Positions 13,575 to 19,224 of a stretch of DNA of 19,224 nucleotides are shown piece by piece. Source of the DNA: Firmicutes bacterium UBA5766 (lineage in GTDB: Bacteria > Bacillota > Desulfotomaculia > Desulfotomaculales > Nap2-2B); NCBI GenBank assembly GCA_002418775.1, contig DIEU01000032.1, positions 30,629 to 49,852 of the forward strand, in the 5' to 3' direction. The number at the start of each line of letters is the position of its first letter. Positions within the stretch are counted from its first letter, which is position 1. The position numbers and the translations under genes are program-made. The notes under the pieces are model-generated. The model saw nothing but the letters and a program-made list of their open reading frames with translations, was not told the DNA's origin and ran no database searches.

Positions 13575-13704
13575 GGCCAAGATGCGCCGGATAAAAGGGC
13601 AATGACGCCCACTAGCAGGTTATTTTAAACTAAGATATGGTTTGCCTTAATAAGGAATTTTAGGGCGAATTTATCCTCGGTATACCTGCCGCCGTGGGTT
13701 TTTT
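13575..13704 (+). ncRNA. ANTAR-type leader with long-loop terminator, upstream of the glutamate synthase operon
   Basis: Clear hairpin: GGGC (13597-13600), hexaloop AATGAC (A at 1, G at 4), GCCC (13607-13610). A weak preceding hairpin GGC / GC(g)C around CAAGAT (13575-13587) has G at 4 but C at 1. The GCCC arm continues into CCCAC...GCAGGT (13608-13620), which pairs with ACCTGC...GTGGG (13684-13698), followed by six T (13699-13704). Hexaloop hairpin and terminator share CCC. The terminator loop is unusually long (about 63 bases) and contains a small CCTT/AAGG hairpin. The first operon gene begins 35 bases after the T run. Confidence 0.68.
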
Positions 13705-13739
13705 GTTTTCTTAGCCTTGATAATAGGGAGAGCTATAAT

Positions 13740-14198
13740 TTGGGAAAAATTCTGATCAAACCTGAGGTCTGCATTGGCTGCCACCTTTGTGAAATATGGT
13801 GTGTGGTAGCCCATTCCCGGACGAAGGACATCTTAAAAGCTTTTCTGCTGGAAAAGCCCGCTGCTTTAAGCAGGGTTATTGTGGAGGAGTCCCTGCCCGT
13901 TACTTTTGCTCTTCAATGCAGGCACTGCTCCGAGCCGGAATGCGTTTTTGCCTGCATCAGCGGCGCTTTATACAAAGATACCGTAAGCGGCAGGGTAATC
14001 CACGATTCCGAGAAATGTGTCGGCTGTTACAGCTGTGTGCTGGTCTGCCCTTACGGCGGAATTATTATCGACCAGGAGAATAAAAAGGTGATCAAATGCG
14101 ATCTCTGCGAAGGATTTGAAAAGCCCTATTGCGTAAGTCACTGCCCGAACGGAGCGCTTGTCTACACCAATCAGGAAGAAGGGGGGGGTAATAAGTGA
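13740..14198 (+). CDS. Four-cluster 4Fe-4S ferredoxin-type electron transfer subunit
   Basis: 152 residues with sixteen Cys in four ferredoxin-type groups: C11-C14-C17-C21, C60-C63-C68-C72, C93-C96-C99-C103 and C120-C123-C131-C135. This spacing is that of HycB/CooF/DmsB-like iron-sulfur subunits carrying four [4Fe-4S] clusters. Start TTG at 13740 follows GGGAG by nine bases. The gene overlaps the next one by four bases (GTGA). Its place at the head of the glutamate synthase operon suggests it passes electrons between the adjacent FAD oxidoreductase and the synthase core, standing in for part of the usual GltD small subunit. Partner assignment is by context. Confidence 0.88.
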   Translation: MGKILIKPEVCIGCHLCEIWCVVAHSRTKDILKAFLLEKPAALSRVIVEESLPVTFALQCRHCSEPECVFACISGALYKDTVSGRVIHDSEKCVGCYSCVLVCPYGGIIIDQENKKVIKCDLCEGFEKPYCVSHCPNGALVYTNQEEGGGNK

Positions 14199-15493
14199 CC
14201 CAAGGGTTTGATTACGTAATTATCGGAAATTCGGCCGGAAGCATGGGCTGTATAGAAATGCTCAGAAGTATCGACCGTTCCGGAACAATCGCTTTAGTCG
14301 CGGAGGAAACCTGCCGCGTATATTCCAGGGCGCTTATACCCTATTACCTTGCAGGTCAAATTGATCTTGAGAAGATGTATTACAGAAAAGCTGACTTTTA
14401 TGAAAAACTCAATGTTGCCGCCCTGCTTGGACAAAAAGCCGTTGATATAGACACCGGTAAAAAAGAGGTTCTGCTTTCGGGCGGCGAAAGGATTGGCTAT
14501 AACAAGCTGCTTTTAGCGACGGGCGGCCGGCCGCTTATCCCGCCGATGGAAGGGCTGGACAAGGAAAATATCTTTACTTTTTTAAATATGGACGATGTTT
14601 TAAAAATTGAAAAGGCCCTGAAAAGCGCACAAAGAGCGGTTGTGCTTGGCGGCGGAGTGATCGGCCTGATGGCTGCCGAGGCTCTTTGCAAAAAGGGCCT
14701 GCAGGCGCATGTAGTAGAACTTGCCGGAAGAGTCCTGGCGCCCGTTGTTGACGAACCCGTCTCCAGCTTGCTGGAAGCCCTTTTCGCAGAAAAAGGGGTG
14801 CAGGTAACCACCAACAATACGATCAAAGAGATTAAAGGCGGCAGTGCGGTTGACGGTGTAGTATTGACTGACGGCACACAGATATCCTGTGATATGCTGG
14901 TTTTGGCGATGGGTGTCGCCCCGAGGATCGAACTGGGCGTTCAGGCGGGTTTAAAGATCGACAGGGGTATTTTAGTCAATGAAAGAATGGAAACTTCTCA
15001 AGCAGATCTATACGCCTGCGGGGACTGCGCCCAGGGTTATGACTCTGTTGCCGGAATAAGCAAGGTTATCCCGCTCTGGCCCAACGCTTACCTGGGAGGC
15101 CGGATAGCCGGCGCAAATATGGCCGGCGGCAGGCGGGAGAACGTCTGGTCAACCAATATGAATTCCATGCACTTTTTTGATCTCTGTCTGATTACCGCCG
15201 GTCTGAATGTTTCTGCAAAAGACCCGGGCGACTTTGTAAATATCAGCCGGTTGGACATGCAGAAGAAGTACTATCGAAAATTCACCCTCCGGGAAGGAAG
15301 AATCGCAGGATTTATCCTGGCGGGGAAAATCAGCCGGGCCGGTATATTTGTCAATCTGATGAGAACTAAAGCGGATGTTTCCCAATTTGCGGATGATCTT
15401 TTTAATGAGGACTTTGGTTACGGGAGCATCCCGGAGAATTTAAGGTGGGAACTGCTGGAAAAGGATCTTATCCTGGGGGTGGTGAATCAATGA
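14195..15493 (+). CDS. FAD-dependent NAD(P)H oxidoreductase (NirB/rubredoxin reductase type)
   Basis: 432 residues. FAD-binding Rossmann motif VIIGNSAGSMG (8-18) is followed by ARG-free RALIPYY typical of this group, LLLATGGRP (106-113), NAD(P)H-binding VVLGGGVIGLMAAE (149-162) and a second FAD motif LYACGDCAQG near residue 270. It belongs to the pyridine nucleotide-disulfide oxidoreductase fold without a redox CxxC pair. GTG start at 14195 overlaps the ferredoxin stop (GTGA), with a G-rich ribosome binding site. It probably oxidises NAD(P)H and feeds electrons through the ferredoxin subunit to glutamate synthase. A canonical GltD is not present in this window, so this pair is the best candidate for its replacement. 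Its own stop overlaps the following ATG. Confidence 0.9.
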   Translation: MTQGFDYVIIGNSAGSMGCIEMLRSIDRSGTIALVAEETCRVYSRALIPYYLAGQIDLEKMYYRKADFYEKLNVAALLGQKAVDIDTGKKEVLLSGGERIGYNKLLLATGGRPLIPPMEGLDKENIFTFLNMDDVLKIEKALKSAQRAVVLGGGVIGLMAAEALCKKGLQAHVVELAGRVLAPVVDEPVSSLLEALFAEKGVQVTTNNTIKEIKGGSAVDGVVLTDGTQISCDMLVLAMGVAPRIELGVQAGLKIDRGILVNERMETSQADLYACGDCAQGYDSVAGISKVIPLWPNAYLGGRIAGANMAGGRRENVWSTNMNSMHFFDLCLITAGLNVSAKDPGDFVNISRLDMQKKYYRKFTLREGRIAGFILAGKISRAGIFVNLMRTKADVSQFADDLFNEDFGYGSIPENLRWELLEKDLILGVVNQ

Positions 15494-16635
15494 CCGGTTA
15501 CGAGCGTAAAAGCAGCGAGAGGTACCTGCCTGACCAGGGCAGGGAAGCATGCGGCCTTTTTGGTGTGATGAACACGAGCGGGAAAATGTTCCCGGGCAAC
15601 ATTGCCATATCGGCGATCAAGAATATCAAGGTAAGGGGGAACGGCCTTGGCGGCGGATTTGCCGTTTACGGGCTCTACCCGGATTACAAGGATTTCTACG
15701 CTCTGCACATAATGTTTGAAGATAAAAGGCGCGATGTTAAGACGACAGTAGAGAATTTTCTTACTGAGAATTTTATCGTTACCTATGACGAACAGATACC
15801 AACCAATCCGCATGTCAACATCTTTCACCCCCCTCTTGTCTGGAGGTACTTTGTCACACCGGAAAAAAAAGGTGATGAAAGAAACATTTCCGATGACGAG
15901 TTTGTGGTTGATAAGGTTATGCACATAAACACGAGCATTGAAGACGCCTATGTATTCTCTTCGGGCAAAAATATGGGCGTTTTCAAGGGAGTTGGGTTTC
16001 CTGAAGAAATTGCGGACTATTTTATGCTTGATAAAATGTACGAAGGCTATATCTGGACCGTCCACAGCAGGTTCCCGACCAATACCCCCGGGTGGTGGGG
16101 GGGAGCCCACCCGTTTAGTATTCTTGACTGGACGGTTGTCCATAATGGAGAGATCTCTTCATACGGGACCAACCGGAGATTTCTTGAAATGTTTGGATAT
16201 TACTGCACTTTATATACAGACACGGAAGTTATGGCTTATGCCGTGGACTATTTGATGAGAAGGCAGGGCTATCCCATCGAGGTTGCTTCGAAAATTTTTG
16301 CCCCCCCGATGTGGGACGTGATCAACCGGATGGACGAGAAGGAAAAACATCTTAATACAACGCTGCGGATGGTTTATGGCCCCCTTCTTTTAAATGGGCC
16401 GTTCACGGTCATTGTGGCGCGCCATAACGAGATGTTCGGGATTACCGACAGGATCAGGCTGAGGCCGATTACTGCGGGAGCAAAAGACGATATGGTCTAT
16501 CTTAGCTCGGAAGAAGCGGCAATCAGAACTGTAGCGCCGGATCTTGATTTTGCCTGGACACCGCACGGAGGCAATCCTGTTGTGGTGAGGATGAACTCTA
16601 CTGATCATTTGTTAAGTATGGAAAATTCTATATAG
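15490..16635 (+). CDS. Glutamate synthase glutamine amidotransferase subunit (GltB1-type, class II)
   Basis: 381 residues from ATG at 15490, which overlaps the previous stop (ATGA) with GGGGGTGG upstream; a longer frame from 15445 lies within the previous gene. Class II (Ntn) glutaminase: the nucleophile is probably Cys21 in EACGLFGVM, then HSRFPTNTPGWWGGAHPF, VVHNGEISSYGTNRRFLE, YTDTEVMAYAVDYL and YLSSEEAAIRT. It hydrolyses glutamine and channels ammonia to the synthase subunit. This corresponds to the N-terminal domain of the large bacterial GltB, here encoded as a separate protein as in archaeal-type split enzymes. Cys21 implies removal of a 20-residue propeptide, as in fused GltB. The synthase core gene follows after 14 bases. 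Confidence 0.92.
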   Translation: MTGYERKSSERYLPDQGREACGLFGVMNTSGKMFPGNIAISAIKNIKVRGNGLGGGFAVYGLYPDYKDFYALHIMFEDKRRDVKTTVENFLTENFIVTYDEQIPTNPHVNIFHPPLVWRYFVTPEKKGDERNISDDEFVVDKVMHINTSIEDAYVFSSGKNMGVFKGVGFPEEIADYFMLDKMYEGYIWTVHSRFPTNTPGWWGGAHPFSILDWTVVHNGEISSYGTNRRFLEMFGYYCTLYTDTEVMAYAVDYLMRRQGYPIEVASKIFAPPMWDVINRMDEKEKHLNTTLRMVYGPLLLNGPFTVIVARHNEMFGITDRIRLRPITAGAKDDMVYLSSEEAAIRTVAPDLDFAWTPHGGNPVVVRMNSTDHLLSMENSI

Positions 16636-16649
16636 CTGGGTGATCGAAA

Positions 16650-18164
16650 ATGTATTCGTATTTGTTGCCGGAATTTACCATTGAAAGAAAAACAGACCGC
16701 TGTATCAAGTGCAGGGTCTGTGAAAGACAGTGTCCTTTCGGAGGCCACAAGTATGACCCGGATTTTGACGCCATGTCCTCCTTTGAGGAGGTTTGCGTCG
16801 GCTGCCAGAGGTGCGCTGTTTTCTGCCCGACAGGCGCTCTTTGTGTCCAGCCTCATCATTCGCAGTACAAACCTAATTACAACTGGACCAGGGAAAAGTT
16901 CCAGGACTTGAAAAAGCAGGCTGAAACCGGCGGCATAATCCTGACCGGAAGCGGAAACGACAAGCCGTACAAGGTCTACTGGGATCACCTTGTCTTGAAT
17001 GCTTCGCAGGTGACCAACCCTTCGATCGACCCGCTGAGAGAACCCATGGAACTAAGAACTTTCCTGGGAAAGAAGAACGATACGCTTGAAATTGAGCTGA
17101 ATAAGGAAGGCTTTGAGATAAAAAATGAATTAAACCCTAACAAGATGATTGAACTCCCAGTGGTTTTTTCAGCCATGTCCTACGGGGCGATCAGTTACCA
17201 GGCCTTTAAATCGCTGGCCATGGCAGCCAAAGAAGTCGGAACTCTTTTTAACACGGGTGAAGGCGGGCTGCCCCTTGAAATGAGGGGTGAATACGGCGGG
17301 AATGCTGTGGTTCAATGCGCCAGCGGAAGATTCGGCGTTGATTCGGAATACTTAAATTGTGCGTCGATAGTTGAGATCAAGATTGGACAGGGCGCCAAGC
17401 CTGGTATTGGCGGGCATCTTCCCGGTGAAAAGGTGTCGTTAAACGTGGCCAGAAACAGAATGATTCCGGAGGGGACGGACGCTATCTCCCCGGCGCCGCA
17501 GCATGATATTTATTCAATCGAGGATCTCTCAATGCTGATCTACGCCTTAAAAGAGGCTACCAATTATACAAAACCAATTTCTGTTAAGATTGCCGCAGTA
17601 CACCATGTTGCAGCCATCGCCTCCGGAATAGTCAGGGCAGGCGCGGATATCGTCGCCATCGACGGCATAAGGGGCGGAACAGGATCGGCGCCCAAAATAA
17701 TCAGGGATAATATAGGAATCCCCATTGAGCTTGCCCTGGCGGCTGTTGATAAAAGACTTCGTGACGAAGGAATCAGGAATAAATGTTCGGTTATCGCGGC
17801 CGGCGGATTCAGGTGCAGCGGGGATATCCTCAAGGCCATCGCGCTGGGGGCGGATGCAGTATATATAGGCACAGCGGCTCTGGTTGCCATGGGCTGTACG
17901 CTTTGCCAGAAATGCTATACGGGGAAATGCGCCTGGGGAATCTGCACACAGGATCCTTACCTGTCCAAGAGGCTTAACCCTGAAATTGTCAGCATCAAGC
18001 TGGTTAACCTGCTAAGGAGCTGGGAGCGCGAGATAAAGGAAATGCTTGGCGGCATGGGTATTAATGCAATAGAGAGTATAAGGGGCAACAGGGATCACCT
18101 CCGCGGTGTCGGGCTGGAAGGCTGGGAACTGGATGTTCTGGGAGTAAAAGGAGCAGGGGAGTGA
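16650..18164 (+). CDS. gltB: Glutamate synthase core, FMN/Fe-S subunit with N-terminal ferredoxin domain (GltB2-type)
   Basis: 504 residues. The N-terminal ferredoxin domain has two 4Fe-4S motifs, C18-C21-C24-C28 and C49-C52-C55-C59. Then comes the FMN-binding (beta/alpha)8 synthase domain: FSAMSYGAIS, FNTGEGGLP, IKIGQGAKPGIGGHLPG, ISPAPQHDIYSIEDL, KIAAVHHVAAIASGI, DGIRGGTGSAP and IAAGGFRCSGDILKAIALGADAV. A 3Fe-4S cluster motif CTLCQKCYTGKCAWGIC follows. It reduces 2-oxoglutarate plus channelled ammonia to glutamate. The extra ferredoxin domain is characteristic of the archaeal-type enzyme and gives an entry point for electrons from the upstream ferredoxin subunit. ATG at 16650 follows a GGGTGA-type site. 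The GXGXG subunit begins six bases after its stop. Confidence 0.95.
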   Translation: MYSYLLPEFTIERKTDRCIKCRVCERQCPFGGHKYDPDFDAMSSFEEVCVGCQRCAVFCPTGALCVQPHHSQYKPNYNWTREKFQDLKKQAETGGIILTGSGNDKPYKVYWDHLVLNASQVTNPSIDPLREPMELRTFLGKKNDTLEIELNKEGFEIKNELNPNKMIELPVVFSAMSYGAISYQAFKSLAMAAKEVGTLFNTGEGGLPLEMRGEYGGNAVVQCASGRFGVDSEYLNCASIVEIKIGQGAKPGIGGHLPGEKVSLNVARNRMIPEGTDAISPAPQHDIYSIEDLSMLIYALKEATNYTKPISVKIAAVHHVAAIASGIVRAGADIVAIDGIRGGTGSAPKIIRDNIGIPIELALAAVDKRLRDEGIRNKCSVIAAGGFRCSGDILKAIALGADAVYIGTAALVAMGCTLCQKCYTGKCAWGICTQDPYLSKRLNPEIVSIKLVNLLRSWEREIKEMLGGMGINAIESIRGNRDHLRGVGLEGWELDVLGVKGAGE

Positions 18165-18170
18165 TAACTT

Positions 18171-19016
18171 ATGGCGTTAAACTTGAAGTCCGGTTTGCGT
18201 GATATGTTTCTGGAAGGGGTCAGGCCTGTAAGCGAGCTTAGTAGGTATATTACCGCCAGCGGCCCTCAGGTCCGGATAGACGCTTTGAGCCTGAAGCACA
18301 AAGAATTAAACGACCTGCTCAGGGAGGTAGTTTCAAAGGGGGCACGGGAGATTACCATTAAGAATGTTTTCGGACAAAGGTACATTAGCACCAGATTAAA
18401 TGGAATTTCCGGCTGCAATGTTAACTTAAGCATTTACGGAACTCCCGGTAACGACCTCGGCGCATTTCTCAACGGCCAGCGCATTACTGTTTACGGTAAT
18501 GCGCAGGATGGTGTCGGCAACACGATGAATGAGGGGGAAATAATCATTCATGGCAAGGCCGGAGACGTTGTGGCCATGTCAATGCGGGGCGGAAAGATCT
18601 TTATCAGGAATAATGTTGGTTATAGAGCCGCAATTCACATGAAGGAATACAATGATAAAATTCCGGTGCTTGTGGTTGGCGGAACAGCGCAGGACTTTTT
18701 CGGGGAGTATATGGCAGGCGGGATAGTACTTTTACTGGGGCTTAGCCTGGGTGAGGGTAAAAACCATAATGCCGGCTATGTAGGAACTGGGATGCACGGC
18801 GGTGTAATGTATGTAAGAGGAAGCATGCAGATGAGCCAACTTGGGAAAGACGTTGGAATTTATGAGACGGATGACCGGGACCTGGAGATTATCCGGCGGT
18901 ATGCAGGAGAATTTGCACAGCATTTCGGATTAAATACGGAAGAAATCCTCCAGGGAAATTTCCGGAAAATCCTGCCGCTTTCCAAAAGGCCATATAAGAA
19001 CACATACGCATATTAA
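18171..19016 (+). CDS. Glutamate synthase GXGXG (beta-helix) subunit (GltB3-type)
   Basis: 281 residues, corresponding to the C-terminal GXGXG domain of bacterial GltB, a right-handed beta-helix that organises the ammonia tunnel. Repeating glycine motifs are visible: FGQRYISTRLNGISGCNVNL, YGTPGNDLGAFLNGQRI, GNAQDGVGNTMNEGEIIIHG, KAGDVVAMSMRGGKIFI and VGGTAQDFFGEYMAGGIVL. The fold is structural, so no catalytic residues are expected. ATG at 18171 has AGGGGAG ten bases before it and lies six bases after the synthase core stop. It is the last gene of the operon, followed by a strong terminator. Confidence 0.93.
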   Translation: MALNLKSGLRDMFLEGVRPVSELSRYITASGPQVRIDALSLKHKELNDLLREVVSKGAREITIKNVFGQRYISTRLNGISGCNVNLSIYGTPGNDLGAFLNGQRITVYGNAQDGVGNTMNEGEIIIHGKAGDVVAMSMRGGKIFIRNNVGYRAAIHMKEYNDKIPVLVVGGTAQDFFGEYMAGGIVLLLGLSLGEGKNHNAGYVGTGMHGGVMYVRGSMQMSQLGKDVGIYETDDRDLEIIRRYAGEFAQHFGLNTEEILQGNFRKILPLSKRPYKNTYAY

Positions 19017-19038
19017 AAAACAGGGCCAGTTAACCACT

Positions 19039-19063
19039 GCCGGCTTAAAAGGCCGGCTTTTTT
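19039..19063 (+). terminator. Rho-independent terminator of the glutamate synthase operon
   Basis: GCCGGC (19039-19044), seven-base loop, GCCGGC (19052-19057), then six T (19058-19063). It is G/C-rich and 22 bases after the last stop codon, unlike the leaders it has no competing hexaloop hairpin. Confidence 0.9.
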
Positions 19064-19224
19064 ATATCTAGGGCTATAAAGACGACTTTTTTAGACTTAA
19101 CCCAACTTTCCCCTCCCCAAGATCATAATTAGCCAAAAACACCCCTCTGGATAAATATGGGTTGGCTAAAAGCCGCGCCATTACTGCATTCTTGTATTTA
19201 TAAACAGTCCAAAAGCAGCAAAAT
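19064..19224. other. Non-coding tail with inverted repeat
   Basis: No gene seen. An 8-bp inverted repeat TTAGCCAA (19129-19136) / TTGGCTAA (19162-19169) with inner CCC/GGG could fold into a stem-loop of about 40 bases. No T run follows. It may be a regulatory site or element end belonging to whatever lies beyond the window. Confidence 0.5.

Noticed and set aside
15487..16143. Minus-strand 218-codon open frame
   Set aside because: Complementary shadow of the glutamate synthase amidotransferase gene, whose motifs are unmistakable on the plus strand.
16650..16662. Frameshift or gap between the amidotransferase and synthase core genes
   Set aside because: The 14-base gap with a ribosome binding site and separate complete domains shows they are distinct subunits, not a broken fused GltB.

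Overview
The window looks like chromosome from a spore-forming, anaerobic Clostridia-type Firmicute. My best guess is a Desulfotomaculum/Pelotomaculum-like member of the Peptococcaceae, inferred from gene content and ribosome binding sites rather than a database match. Supporting signs are strong AGGAGG-type ribosome binding sites, frequent TTG/GTG starts, several stalk-domain (copper amine oxidase N-terminal) envelope proteins, YvrJ/DUF1659 genes, a YtrA-type GntR/ABC operon, Gram-positive type I-alpha glutamine synthetases and a split, archaeal-type glutamate synthase.

Layout. 1-1523: minus-strand small genes (YvrJ, DUF1659) and a secreted stalk-domain protein. 1765-2680: a scrapyard in which an ABC-ATPase fragment, an inverted IS3-family OrfB fragment and a 5'-truncated TnpB-like gene abut one another. 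2757-6229: minus-strand operon of a GntR/YtrA repressor, an ABC ATPase and a large ABC-2 permease, with a recognisable promoter/operator. 6437-7695: a MalY/PatB-type PLP C-S lyase. 7751-9454: a secreted multidomain N-acetylmuramoyl-L-alanine amidase, divergent from the region downstream. 9806-19063: a plus-strand nitrogen-assimilation region.

The nitrogen region is the most interesting part. It encodes a receiver-ANTAR antiterminator, two paralogous glutamine synthetases, and a five-gene glutamate synthase set (16-Cys ferredoxin, FAD/NAD(P)H oxidoreductase, glutamine amidotransferase, Fe-S/FMN synthase core, GXGXG subunit). In front of the regulator, in front of each glutamine synthetase and in front of the glutamate synthase operon there is a leader. 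Each leader has a small hairpin with a six-base loop (G at loop position 4, A at position 1 in most), whose 3' arm is also the 5' arm of an intrinsic terminator. This is the architecture expected of ANTAR-controlled antitermination, so one regulator appears to gate its own gene and the whole GS/GOGAT pathway. The receiver of that regulator has Gly where the phosphorylated Asp should be, and the first glutamine synthetase has Gly at the position equivalent to B. subtilis Arg62, a feedback-inhibition residue. Together these suggest a signal that is not a conventional phosphorelay.

There are no rRNA or tRNA genes and no CRISPR array that I can see.
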